DNA of 43,214 nt from contig JAKFDA010000079.1 in the NCBI GenBank assembly GCA_036676355.1, positions 1 through 43,214 on the forward strand. Reading direction: 5' to 3'. Below the pieces are notes generated by a model. It did no database searches and had not been told where the DNA came from. It was given only the letters and a program-made list of their open reading frames with translations. Positions 32,250-41,197 of the stretch are shown here, piece after piece. Both the position numbers and the translations under genes were made by a program. Source of the stretch: ZC4RG42 sp036676355. GTDB taxonomy: Bacteria; Pseudomonadota; Gammaproteobacteria; Burkholderiales; SG8-39. How positions within the stretch are numbered: the stretch's first letter is position 1; each line of letters begins with the position of its first letter.

Positions 32250-35083
32250 AAGCGGATATGGCGCTTACACAACGAACCGAAACTGCGACTGCGTACCGGC
32301 GGTCGCCGGACGAGATCTCGGTCACGCTCGACACCGATCTCGAGACGGGGCTGAGTCGGCAGGAGGCGCAAGCGCGCCTGAAGCGTTATGGCAGGAACGA
32401 GCTGACGGCGGAGCAGCCGGTGCCGGCCTGGCGAAAATTTGTCGCGCAGTTCAAGGATGTGCTGGTCGTCCTGCTGATTGTGGCGGCCGCGATCTCGTTG
32501 GCGTTGTGGCTGTACGAGCGCAGCTCCGAACTGCCTTATGAAGCGATCGCGATTCTCGCCATCGTGCTGCTCAACGCGATCATGGGTTACGTCCAGCAGT
32601 CGCGTGCCGAGCAGGCCGTGGCGGCGCTGCGTACGATGTCCGCGGCGCACGCGCGCGTCGTTCGCGACGGTGAACGACAGAGCGTCGCCGCGACGGAAAT
32701 CGTGCCGGGCGACATCATCCTCATCGAAGAGGGCGACACGATCCCAGCCGACGCGCGGGTGATCGAGTCCACCGCGCTGCAGACTGCCGAGGCGGCGCTC
32801 ACCGGCGAGAGTCTGCCGGTATCCAAAGGCATTGCACCGATTGCGCAGGAGGTTGGCATCGGCGACCGTGACAACATGATCTTCAGCGGTACGGCGGCGA
32901 CGTACGGACACGGGCGGGCAATCGTAACCGCGACCGGCATGCAGACCGAGATGGGGCGCATCGCCGGCATGCTGGAAGCGGCGCCGAGCGAACAGACGCC
33001 GCTGCAGAAGGAACTCGATCGCGTCGGCAAGATGCTGGGCGTCACCGTCGTCGCCATCGCGCTGTTGATGATCGGCACCATTTTGATCATCGAAGACGTG
33101 CGCGGTTTGCAGGCCATTTTCAGCGTTCTCATTTTGGGTGTGGCGCTCGCGGTCGCGGCGGTGCCCGAAGGCCTGCCGGCGGTAGTGACCACCGTGCTCG
33201 CACTCGGCGTGCGGCGCATGGCCAGGCGCAACGCGATCGTGCGTCATCTCGCAGCGGTCGAGACGCTCGGCTCGGCCAACATCATCGCCTCGGACAAGAC
33301 CGGTACGCTGACGAAAAATGAAATGACCGTGCGTACGATCGTTACCGCGAGCGGACGCGTGGATTTCGACGGCACAGGTTACGCGCCCGAAGGCGATGTG
33401 CATGCCTACGACCACGGCGCGATCGACGATGGCCTTCGCTTCGAATTGTTGCGTGCGCTGACGGTGGCGGACCGCGCCAACAATGCCGTGCTGCAGGAGG
33501 ACGGCGGGCGCTGGACAGTGCAAGGCGATCCGACCGAAGGCGCGCTGATCGTGGCGGCACGCAAAGCCGGCCTGGAAGACGAAGCGCTCGATGCGCGCTT
33601 CGAGCGCATCGCGGAGGTTCCTTTCTCTTCCGAACGCAAACTCATGAGCACGGTGCACGATGACGCGGAAAAAAACGAACGTGTGCTCGCCCTGACCAAG
33701 GGCGCGCCGGACGTCCTGATTGCGCGCTGTACCGATGAGCTGGTGGGGGAGCGCACGCGGCCGCTGAGCGATCAACGCCGCGCCGAAATCCTGCGACTCA
33801 ATGAAACGCTCGCGGGTGAAGCGTTGCGCACACTGGGTGTCGCCTTCCATTCGCTGGCGAAGAGCGGTTTCAGACGCGACCGTGCCGATGAGCGCATCGA
33901 ACAGGATCTGGTTTTCGTCGGCCTGATCGGCATGATCGATCCGCCGCGCGAAGAAGCGAAGGAGGCCGTGGCGCGCGCCAGGAGCGCGGGGATCCGGCCG
34001 CTGATGATCACCGGCGATCATCCGAAAACCGCCGCCGTCATCGCAACGGAACTGGGCATCGCCGAAGACGGGCGCGCGCTCACCGGGGCCGAACTCGAAC
34101 GGATGCCGGAGGAAGCGCTGGACCGCGCGGTGCAGGATGTGTCGGTCTATGCGCGCGTCAATCCCGAACACAAGCTGCGCATCGTCAAGGCGCTCCAGCG
34201 CGGCGGCGCGATCGTCGCCATGACGGGCGACGGCGTCAACGATGCACCCGCGTTGAAAACCGCGGACATTGGCGTGGCCATGGGCATCACCGGAACGGAT
34301 GTGTCGCGGCAGGCCGCCGACATGGTGCTCGCCGACGACAACTTCGCCACGATCGTCGCCGCCGTCGAAGAAGGGCGCGGCATTTTCTCGAATATCAGAA
34401 AGTTTTTGCGCTACCTGCTGTCATCGAACATCGGCGAAGTGATGACGATGTTTTTCGGCGTGCTGCTGGCCGATGTGATCGGGTTGGTCCCCGGCGCGGC
34501 CGGCGGCGTGCCGCTGCCCTTGCTGGCGACGCAGATTCTGTGGATCAATCTGGTCACCGACGGCGCGCCGGCGCTCGCGCTCGGCGTCGATCCGGCGAGT
34601 GAGGGCATCATGCGCCGTGCGCCGCGACCGCGCGATGAGGGGGTGATGACGCCGCGCATGTGGCAAGGCATTTTCCTGGTCGGCGTCATCATGGCGGCCG
34701 GAACGCTGCTCGTGCTCGATGCGTCGTTGCCGGGCGGTCTGATCGAGGGCGAAGGTGAGATGCGATATGGTCAAACGATGGCGTTCACGACCTTGATGCT
34801 GTTTCAACTCTTCAACGTCTTCAATGCGCGCTCAGATGAACGCAGCGCATTTCGCGGGCTGTTCGGCAACCGCTGGTTATGGGCAGCCGTCGGATTGTCG
34901 CTGCTATTGCATGCCGCGGTGATTTACCTGCCCGGCCTTCAGCAGGCGTTTTCCACAATGAGTTTGAGCGCGGGCGACTGGCTACGCTGCGCCATTGTCG
35001 CAAGTTCGGTACTGTGGCTGCGCGAACTGAGCAAGATGTTCACGCGAGCGGCGATGCGAACGAGCGACGGAACCGCTGCGTGA
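32237..35083 (+). CDS. P-type calcium-transporting ATPase (P2A, SERCA-like)
   Basis: A 948-residue cation pump with the phosphorylated aspartate D353 in DKTGTLTKNE, the actuator TGES (189-192) and the hinge GDGVNDAPAL. Ion-site residues match SERCA: PEGLP (310-314) in helix M4, SSNIGEV in M5/M6 and WINLVTDGAPALALG in M6. This favours calcium over other ions. The N-terminal cation-ATPase domain is present and no heavy-metal domain is seen. The first ATG (32237) overlaps the end of a decayed PLD gene; ATG 32258 is an equally good start. It overlaps the next gene by one base. Confidence 0.92.
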   Translation: MAFVKADMALTQRTETATAYRRSPDEISVTLDTDLETGLSRQEAQARLKRYGRNELTAEQPVPAWRKFVAQFKDVLVVLLIVAAAISLALWLYERSSELPYEAIAILAIVLLNAIMGYVQQSRAEQAVAALRTMSAAHARVVRDGERQSVAATEIVPGDIILIEEGDTIPADARVIESTALQTAEAALTGESLPVSKGIAPIAQEVGIGDRDNMIFSGTAATYGHGRAIVTATGMQTEMGRIAGMLEAAPSEQTPLQKELDRVGKMLGVTVVAIALLMIGTILIIEDVRGLQAIFSVLILGVALAVAAVPEGLPAVVTTVLALGVRRMARRNAIVRHLAAVETLGSANIIASDKTGTLTKNEMTVRTIVTASGRVDFDGTGYAPEGDVHAYDHGAIDDGLRFELLRALTVADRANNAVLQEDGGRWTVQGDPTEGALIVAARKAGLEDEALDARFERIAEVPFSSERKLMSTVHDDAEKNERVLALTKGAPDVLIARCTDELVGERTRPLSDQRRAEILRLNETLAGEALRTLGVAFHSLAKSGFRRDRADERIEQDLVFVGLIGMIDPPREEAKEAVARARSAGIRPLMITGDHPKTAAVIATELGIAEDGRALTGAELERMPEEALDRAVQDVSVYARVNPEHKLRIVKALQRGGAIVAMTGDGVNDAPALKTADIGVAMGITGTDVSRQAADMVLADDNFATIVAAVEEGRGIFSNIRKFLRYLLSSNIGEVMTMFFGVLLADVIGLVPGAAGGVPLPLLATQILWINLVTDGAPALALGVDPASEGIMRRAPRPRDEGVMTPRMWQGIFLVGVIMAAGTLLVLDASLPGGLIEGEGEMRYGQTMAFTTLMLFQLFNVFNARSDERSAFRGLFGNRWLWAAVGLSLLLHAAVIYLPGLQQAFSTMSLSAGDWLRCAIVASSVLWLRELSKMFTRAAMRTSDGTAA

Positions 35084-35799
35084 TGCCGCACAACCGTTAT
35101 CTTCTGGTGTTGACGGCGCTGTTCGCCATGTTGTGGATCGCGCTCGCCGTCGATTCGAACTATCGCGACGACTGGGCGATTGAAAATGCGCTCGTATTGA
35201 TGTTCGCCGTCGGCCTGGCATGGAGCTATCGCCGCTTCATGCTGTCGCGCCTTTCCTACACCCTGATCTTCGTTTTTCTTTGCCTGCATGAAGTCGGCGC
35301 CCATTACACCTATGCCGAAGTGCCCTATGACGCCTGGTTCGAAACGTGGTTCGGCTTCTCGTTGAACGAGGCGATGGGCTGGCAGCGCAATCACTTCGAT
35401 CGTTTGGCGCATTTCATGTACGGGTTGCTGCTGGCGTATCCCGTACGAGAAGTTTTTCTGCGCATTGCCGACGTGCGGGGTTTCTGGGGCTACTTTCTGC
35501 CGCTCGACTTCACCATCGCCACCTCGGCGATCTACGAACTGATCGAGTGGGGTGCGGCCATGCTGTTCGGCGGCGACCTGGGTGCGGCCTATCTCGGCAC
35601 GCAGGGCGACGTGTGGGACGCGCAACGCGACATGGCGCTGGCGAGCGTGGGCGCTCTCATCGCGATGCTTCTCACGGCGCTTGTCAATGCATGTCTGCGA
35701 CCGGATTTCGCGCGCACATGGCGCGACAGTCTGCGCGTCAAACGCACACTGCCTCTGGGGGAAGAAGAACTGGAGCGGTTGTTGCGCTCGAAGCGCTGA
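35083..35799 (+). CDS. DUF2238 (YjdF-like) membrane protein
   Basis: A 238-residue protein with about six membrane helices. Conserved stretches are LHEVGAHYTYAEVPYD near residue 68, NHFDRLAHFMYGLLLAYP near residue 105 and IYELIEWGAAMLFGG near residue 149, as in the DUF2238 family. Several His and Glu residues lie at helix ends, which could bind metal, but no function is known. Its ATG overlaps the stop of the calcium ATPase by one base, so the two are probably translated together. That suggests a linked role in ion or membrane homeostasis. Confidence 0.85.
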   Translation: MPHNRYLLVLTALFAMLWIALAVDSNYRDDWAIENALVLMFAVGLAWSYRRFMLSRLSYTLIFVFLCLHEVGAHYTYAEVPYDAWFETWFGFSLNEAMGWQRNHFDRLAHFMYGLLLAYPVREVFLRIADVRGFWGYFLPLDFTIATSAIYELIEWGAAMLFGGDLGAAYLGTQGDVWDAQRDMALASVGALIAMLLTALVNACLRPDFARTWRDSLRVKRTLPLGEEELERLLRSKR

Positions 35800-36020
35800 G
35801 GCGCGGGCCGCTCCCGATGCCAACGTTGCAGGAGCTCCCGGAAAAGGCGACGTGCGGGTGCCTAAGAACAGCGCAAAAGTAACCCTGATACGCGACCGGT
35901 ATGAGCGCGGCAATTGAAGGGGCGTTCATGAGTCGGCCTTGCGGGGCGTAGCCGCTCAGGCGAAGCCGGTGTCGCTATGGCGATCTGCCGCCGAAAGCGA
36001 TTCGACGATTTACGTCGCCA
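35800..36020. other. Intergenic region upstream of the SQR promoter
   Basis: With the promoter that follows it, the gap between the DUF2238 gene and the SQR start is 311 bases. The first 220 hold no gene or clear terminator that I can recognise. Confidence 0.4.
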
Positions 36021-36062
36021 TTGATCCAGATCACAAGCAAAGCAGGCGCGGGCACTTATTCT
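36021..36062 (+). promoter_or_regulatory. Fnr-type class II promoter of the SQR gene
   Basis: TTGAT-CCAG-ATCAC (36021-36034) matches the Fnr consensus at nine of ten positions. TATTCT (36057-36062), four of six to the -10 consensus, stands exactly where a -41.5 arrangement needs it, with a start near 36069. The leader would be about 42 bases and carries AAGGA eight bases before the ATG. Confidence 0.55.
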
Positions 36063-36110
36063 TTTTTCGGCGCATTACGTGTAATCATTATTCGAAAAAG
36101 GAATATACAT

Positions 36111-37316
36111 ATGTCTTCGCCTTCTTCCAGCCATCGCGTCCTCATCGTCGGCGGTGGTACCGCCGGCATCGGCCTGGCCGCCTCCCTGCTTCGCCGTGAT
36201 CGCGCACTCGACGTCGCGGTCATCGACCCCACCGATACGCATTGCTATCAGCCCGCACTGACGCTGGTCGGTGGCGGCTGCTATTCCGCTGCGAAAACGC
36301 GCCGGGATGAGGCTGCGGTCATACCGTCGGGAGTGACGTGGCTGAAGTCCGCCGCAACGGCGTTCGATGCCGAGCGGCGGGTCGTGGAACTCGCGGATGG
36401 TCGATCCGTGGGCTACGAGTACCTCGTGCTCTGCCCCGGTTTGCAGCTCGACTGGGGGAAGATTCAGGGACTGCCCGAGACGCTGGGGAAGAACGGCGTC
36501 ACCAGCAATTACGATCGAACGCATGCCGCTTACACCTGGGAATTGCTGCAGGCATTCAAGGGCGGTCGCGCAATCTTCACGCAGCCGCCAATGCCGATCA
36601 AATGCCCGGGCGCGCCGCAGAAAATCGCCTACCTGGCGGCCGATTACTGGCGCAAGCGAAAACTGCTGAGCAAAGCGCAAATCCAGTTCTCGCTCGCGGG
36701 CGACAAGATCTTTTCGATCGACGCCTTTGTCCGGCCGCTGCTCGATGTGGTGAAGCGCTACGGGATCAATCTGAACTACCGCAAGAACCTGATCGCGGTG
36801 GATGGCGAGCGCCGGTTGGCGACATTCCAGATCACCGATGCGGACGGCAGCGTGCGCGAAGAGACCGAACCCTTCGATCTGCTGCACGTGGCCCCACCGC
36901 AGAGCGCGCCCGATTTCATCAAGCGCAGCCCGTTTGCCAACGGCGGCGGATGGGTCGCTGTGGATCAGGCGACGCTGCAGCATCCGGTCTATCCGGAAGT
37001 CTTTGCGCTGGGCGATGTCGCCGGCACGCCCAACTCCAAGACCGCGGCGGCGGTGCGTTCGCAGATTCCGGTCGTGCGCGACAACCTGCTGGCGCTGATG
37101 AAGAACGTACGCCTCGGTGGTGCTTACACGGGCTACGGTGCCTGCCCGCTGACGACCGCGCGCGGGCGGGTGATTCTGGCGGAGTTTCGCTATCAGGGCG
37201 TGCTGGCGCCCACCTTCCCGATCGACCAGACGCGCGAGCGGCGCAGCATGTGGCATTTCAAGAAGGACTTCCTGCCCTGGTTCTACTGGCACTACCTGCT
37301 GAAAGGGCGGGGATGA
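36111..37316 (+). CDS. sqr: Type II sulfide:quinone oxidoreductase
   Basis: A 401-residue FAD protein that oxidises sulfide and reduces quinone at the membrane. The FAD motif is VGGGTAGIG (13-21). C165 in PIKCPGAPQK and C345 in YTGYGACPLTT are the redox cysteine pair of the human SQOR-like (type II) group. The C-terminus (FYWHYLLKGRG) is amphipathic, fitting peripheral membrane binding. The start ATG 36111 has a strong AAGGA. An Fnr-type site upstream suggests induction under oxygen limitation, so sulfide electrons could drive nitrite/NO reduction. Other NAD(P)H-type flavoproteins are unlikely given both cysteines. Confidence 0.9.
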   Translation: MSSPSSSHRVLIVGGGTAGIGLAASLLRRDRALDVAVIDPTDTHCYQPALTLVGGGCYSAAKTRRDEAAVIPSGVTWLKSAATAFDAERRVVELADGRSVGYEYLVLCPGLQLDWGKIQGLPETLGKNGVTSNYDRTHAAYTWELLQAFKGGRAIFTQPPMPIKCPGAPQKIAYLAADYWRKRKLLSKAQIQFSLAGDKIFSIDAFVRPLLDVVKRYGINLNYRKNLIAVDGERRLATFQITDADGSVREETEPFDLLHVAPPQSAPDFIKRSPFANGGGWVAVDQATLQHPVYPEVFALGDVAGTPNSKTAAAVRSQIPVVRDNLLALMKNVRLGGAYTGYGACPLTTARGRVILAEFRYQGVLAPTFPIDQTRERRSMWHFKKDFLPWFYWHYLLKGRG

Positions 37317-37449
37317 GGGGCTGCGGCTATTCGCGCTCGATGAAGGTGTACACGGCGTTTCTGTGTTCGATGCAGTCGCTGCTCGATCGTCATGCGCGCC
37401 ACCGTGACGGCGTGAAATTCTGCGGTGGCGCGCCCTTCGGGATATGCGC

Positions 37450-38436
37450 TTACAGCAACGCTTTGCGCAGGTCTGCGGCGCTCTTGGGTGAAAGCAGGCC
37501 CGGCGCGATATCGAACACCGTCTTCGCGCCGATGTCGCCGCGTTGATTCAACCTGAAGGCGGCGCGTGCGTACGCGACCAGTACGCTTGCGGTGAATTCC
37601 GGATTGCTGTCGAGCTTGAGCGAGTACTCCACCACCTGCGTCGCGCCGGTGCCGGTTTTGCCACTGCGGATGACGAATCCGCCGTGCGGCATCGCGGCGT
37701 GATCGCGCCGCAGTTCTTCTTCGCTGATGAAGGTCACGGTGGTGTCGTAGTCGGCGAAGTAGTCCGGCATGGTCACGATCGCGCGTTCGACTGCGGCCGC
37801 GTTCGCGCCTTCTTCGAGGACAACGTAACACTCGCGCGTATGTTTTTCCCGCGTCGACAGTCGAGGCAGCGCACCGCTGCGTACGCGCTCGACCGCATCC
37901 GCGACGGGGATGGTGTACTGCACCGCGCTTTTGACGCCGGCGACCTTTCGCGCCGCATCGGAATGACCCTGGCTCAGGCCCTTGCCCCAGAACGTGTACG
38001 TCGCACCGTTCGGAAGCACGGCTTCCCCGCACAGGCGATTGATCGAGAACAGACCCGGGTCCCAACCGACCGAAATGATCGCAGTCGTGCCGTGCAATTG
38101 CGCCGACCGGTCGACGGCGTCGAAGTAGTCGGGAATTTTCGGATGGGTGTCGAAGCTGTCGACCGTATTGAACAGCGCGGCGAGCGCCGGCCCCTGTTCC
38201 GGCAGGTCGTTCTTGGAACCGCCGCACAGAATCAGCACATCGATTTTATTCTTGAAGTCGCCGATGGCGTCGAGCTTGTGAACGGGCACGCCATCATTCA
38301 ACAACTTCACCGCTGCCGGGTCTCTGCGGGTGAACACTGCGACCAGCGCCATGTCGCCATTTTGCGATAGCGCCGACTCCACCCCTCTGCCGAGGTTGCC
38401 GTAGCCGGCGATACCGATTCTGATTTTCGAACTCAT
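37450..38436 (-). CDS. ddh: meso-Diaminopimelate dehydrogenase
   Basis: A 328-residue NADP enzyme that makes meso-diaminopimelate in one step from tetrahydrodipicolinate, for lysine and peptidoglycan. Family hallmarks are the Rossmann start GIAGYGNLGRGVE near residue 8, GGSKNDLPEQGP near residue 72, VDSFDTH near residue 91, SVGWDPGLFSINR near residue 122 and WGKGLSQGHSDA near residue 149. This route is common in Corynebacterium and some Bacteroidetes and clostridia but patchy in proteobacteria, so transfer is possible. It converges with the SQR gene. A fragment of a second copy is at 41198-41370. Confidence 0.93.
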   Translation of the reverse strand: MSSKIRIGIAGYGNLGRGVESALSQNGDMALVAVFTRRDPAAVKLLNDGVPVHKLDAIGDFKNKIDVLILCGGSKNDLPEQGPALAALFNTVDSFDTHPKIPDYFDAVDRSAQLHGTTAIISVGWDPGLFSINRLCGEAVLPNGATYTFWGKGLSQGHSDAARKVAGVKSAVQYTIPVADAVERVRSGALPRLSTREKHTRECYVVLEEGANAAAVERAIVTMPDYFADYDTTVTFISEEELRRDHAAMPHGGFVIRSGKTGTGATQVVEYSLKLDSNPEFTASVLVAYARAAFRLNQRGDIGAKTVFDIAPGLLSPKSAADLRKALL

Positions 38437-38687
38437 TCAAAAACAACCTTCAATGTAGGGACGTTGATGTTTCAGCGAGAGCGAAGCTTAAGGGATGCGC
38501 CGCCTCGTCGCCAATGTGCTTTACCATCTGAGCGGTGCGGGAGCTTATCCGGCTCCGAATTCTGCCTCGGCGCCGCGCGCCGGCGCTCGCGCCATGCGAC
38601 ACGAGCGGATGCGCGGACGCAGGCGGGTCGGCACGCTACACGCTAACGTATGCGATACATTTCGTGACGAGCGCAGGAGCGGCAAGC

Positions 38688-40529
38688 ATGGCAAGCGTGA
38701 ACAAACAAAAGCAGTGGAACGCCTGGTATTTTCTCGCCGCGTTCATGTTGTTGATGCTGTTTCAGAGCTGGTGGAACACGTCGCAAAACGTCGAGGCCAT
38801 TCCATACAGCGATTTCATGAAATACCTGGACGACGGCCGCATCGTCGAACTCACCGTGCAGCAGGAACGCATCGTCGGAAAGCTGAAGGATCCGGTCAAC
38901 GGCAAGGAATACTTCGTCACGAACCGGATCGATCCCGCGCTTGCCGAGCAGATCAAGAACAGCGGGGCGAAGTTTTCCGGCACGGTGGAGAACACCTTCC
39001 TTTCCTCGTTGTTGTCGTGGGTGCTGCCGGTACTGCTGTTTTTCGGCATCTGGATATTTCTGTTCCGCCGCTTCGCCGAGAAGCAGGGCATGGGCGGGCT
39101 GGTCAACGTCGGTAAATCGAAGGCGCGCGTGCTGGTCGAGCGCGATACCGGCGTGACCTTCGACGACGTGGCCGGTGTGGAAGAAGCCAAGCTTGAACTG
39201 CGTGAAATCGTGTCCTTCCTGAAGGAAAAGGACAAATACAGTCGGCTGGGTGCGCGCATTCCCAAAGGCATCCTGCTGGTCGGCCCGCCCGGTACCGGCA
39301 AGACGCTCATCGCCAAGGCGGTCGCAGGCGAAGCGGGCGTACCGTTCTTTTCCATCTCTGGTGCCGAGTTCGTCGAAATGTTCGTCGGCGTCGGCGCCGC
39401 GCGCGTGCGCGATCTGTTCGAGCAGGCGCGCAAGGCCGCGCCCTGCATCATCTTCATCGACGAAATCGATGCGCTGGGCAAGGCGCGCGGCTTCGGCGGT
39501 TACGGCGGTCACGATGAAAAGGAGCAGACGCTGAATCAACTGCTCGCCGAACTGGACGGCTTCGATCCGCGCGAAGGTGTGGTGTTGCTCGCCGCGACCA
39601 ACCGCCCGGAAATTCTCGATCCGGCGCTGCTGCGCGCGGGTCGCTTCGATCGTCAGGTCGTGCTCGATCGGCCGGATCGCAAGGGGCGCGCGGCGATTCT
39701 CGCCGTGCATATCAAACGCGTTCAGATCGCGCCGGAAGTCGATCTGGAAAAGATTGCCGCGATCACGCCCGGCTTCAGCGGCGCCGATCTCGCTAACCTC
39801 GTGAACGAGGCTGCCATCGTCGCCACGCGTCGCGGCGCGAATGCGGTGGTCATGGAGGATTTCACCGCCGCGGTGGAGCGCATCGTCGCGGGCGCCGAAC
39901 GTAAGGGGCGCCTGCTGCATCCGCATGAGCGCAAGGTCGTCGCCTATCACGAAATGGGACACGCGCTGGCCGCGGCGAGCCTGCCGGGCACCGACCCCGT
40001 GCACAAGGTGTCCATCATTCCGCGTTCGGTTGGCGCGCTCGGCTACACGATGCAGCGTCCGACCGATGATCGTTATCTCATTACCGAGCGCGAACTGAAG
40101 GACCGCATGACTGTGCTGCTGGCTGGACGCGCGGCCGAGAAGGTCGTGTTCGGCGAAATATCCACCGGCGCCGCCGACGATCTCGCCAAGGTGACCGACA
40201 TCGCGCGCCAGATCGTGACCCGCTTCGGCATGAACGAAGCGCTTGGTCAGGCTGTGCTCGAACGGCAGAGCACAACCTATCTCGGCGATCAGCAGATTGG
40301 CGTGCGCGAAAAGGATTACTCGGAGGAAACTGCGCGCGAGATCGACATGCAGGTCAGAACGCTGGTCGACGATGCGTATCGGCGTGCCGTGGCGCTTCTG
40401 ACGGAGCGGCGTGCGCTACTCAACGAAGGCGCGCGGTTGCTTCTCGAAAAAGAGACGCTCACGCCGGAGGATTTTCCCGCACTGGTGCAGGCGGCACCGT
40501 TATCGGAACAGGAAGACGTGCCGACCTGA
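38688..40529 (+). CDS. ftsH: ATP-dependent zinc metalloprotease FtsH
   Basis: A 613-residue membrane AAA+ protease that degrades membrane and regulatory proteins. It has two membrane helices (WYFLAAFMLLMLFQSWW near 13 and LPVLLFFGIWIFLF near 113), Walker A GPPGTGKT (199-206), the second region of homology around TNRPEILDPALLRAGRFDRQ, and the zinc site HEMGH (421-425). The third ligand is an aspartate in the GAADDLAKVTDIAR region. ATG 38688 has AGGAG at nine bases; the longer frame to 38535 is not conserved. Whether this is the only FtsH of the cell cannot be told; a variant of the usual HEAGH suggests it may be a second paralogue. Confidence 0.95.
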   Translation: MASVNKQKQWNAWYFLAAFMLLMLFQSWWNTSQNVEAIPYSDFMKYLDDGRIVELTVQQERIVGKLKDPVNGKEYFVTNRIDPALAEQIKNSGAKFSGTVENTFLSSLLSWVLPVLLFFGIWIFLFRRFAEKQGMGGLVNVGKSKARVLVERDTGVTFDDVAGVEEAKLELREIVSFLKEKDKYSRLGARIPKGILLVGPPGTGKTLIAKAVAGEAGVPFFSISGAEFVEMFVGVGAARVRDLFEQARKAAPCIIFIDEIDALGKARGFGGYGGHDEKEQTLNQLLAELDGFDPREGVVLLAATNRPEILDPALLRAGRFDRQVVLDRPDRKGRAAILAVHIKRVQIAPEVDLEKIAAITPGFSGADLANLVNEAAIVATRRGANAVVMEDFTAAVERIVAGAERKGRLLHPHERKVVAYHEMGHALAAASLPGTDPVHKVSIIPRSVGALGYTMQRPTDDRYLITERELKDRMTVLLAGRAAEKVVFGEISTGAADDLAKVTDIARQIVTRFGMNEALGQAVLERQSTTYLGDQQIGVREKDYSEETAREIDMQVRTLVDDAYRRAVALLTERRALLNEGARLLLEKETLTPEDFPALVQAAPLSEQEDVPT

Positions 40530-40535
40530 ATCCGA

Positions 40536-40554
40536 CCGCCGCGATTGGCGGCGG
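40536..40554. terminator. Hairpin between convergent ftsH and nuclease genes
   Basis: CCGCCGC (40536-40542) and GCGGCGG (40548-40554) form a perfect 7-bp stem with loop GATTG, seven bases after the ftsH stop. No T run follows, so a Rho-independent role is uncertain. Confidence 0.45.
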
Positions 40555-40622
40555 ACGCCCAATAGTTGATCGGACATTCGCATCAAAACGTCACGTTCGA
40601 CAGCGGCGGCGCCAATGCGCCG

Positions 40623-41180
40623 CTATTGGGAAAAAATTCGCTTGAAGAAGCCGATGATCGGGTTGTCAGGCTCTTTCTGCGGCGCACGAACGGCCTTCGG
40701 ACGAGGCTTCGCTCGCTGTTCCGATTCGGCCGCGGCAGCCATGCGCCATTCCCAAGGCGGAATCGGTGCAATGCCCGACCACAAGCCGCGGCCCGCGTGA
40801 CGCGCAATATCCTGCGCGACATAGAGTGTCCTGTCGTTCGCGTCCTCGTCGGAGACCCACGCCATGCCGCGCCGGAGTTGTTCCGCTCCGGCAAGAACAC
40901 CGTCGCACTGAACTTGGGCCACGAATCGGCCTTGTTCCGTTTCTTCAATTCCGGAGATTTGTGCGGAGCGTCGCAAACACATGTCGGACAAAGACTGTCG
41001 CGAATGGGGGCCGAAGTCCTGCGTCAGTTCGGGCGCATCGATTTCGGCCAAATCGACTGTCACCTTGGCGCCATCGCACAAAGCGGTCAACGTATCGCCA
41101 TCGGGCACGCTGACGACGATGCAGGCGTAGACCGGCCCGGCACACAGCAGTAGAGCGCAGAAAATAAAGCGTAAAACCAT
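40623..41180 (-). CDS. Secreted thermonuclease-like (SNase) protein
   Basis: A 185-residue protein with a signal peptide (VLRFIFCALLLCAGPVYA) and an SNase-fold domain. The hallmark VSVPDGDTLTALCDGAKVTV and the VDLAEIDAPELTQ segment are typical, and HSRQSLSDMCL follows. The C-terminal third is Ala/Lys/Pro rich and ends in GFFKRIFSQ. It probably cleaves nucleic acid outside the cytoplasm, but catalytic Arg and Glu residues should be checked by alignment. ATG 41180 is preferred; a TTG at 41201 could extend it by seven residues. Confidence 0.8.
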   Translation of the reverse strand: MVLRFIFCALLLCAGPVYACIVVSVPDGDTLTALCDGAKVTVDLAEIDAPELTQDFGPHSRQSLSDMCLRRSAQISGIEETEQGRFVAQVQCDGVLAGAEQLRRGMAWVSDEDANDRTLYVAQDIARHAGRGLWSGIAPIPPWEWRMAAAAESEQRAKPRPKAVRAPQKEPDNPIIGFFKRIFSQ

Positions 41181-41197
41181 CGGTCCTACGGGAGATT

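Noticed and set aside
36089..36105. TATTC-N7-GAATA inverted repeat before sqr as a SqrR/BigR-type operator
   Set aside because: It resembles the ATTC-N8-GAAT form but spacing is one base short, and it overlaps the ribosome-binding site. Too weak to call without a matching regulator.
37317..37449. Minus-strand codons ending DCIEHRNAVYTFIERE between sqr and ddh, as the tail of a lost gene
   Set aside because: It looks protein-like but is too short, and I could not tie it to a family.
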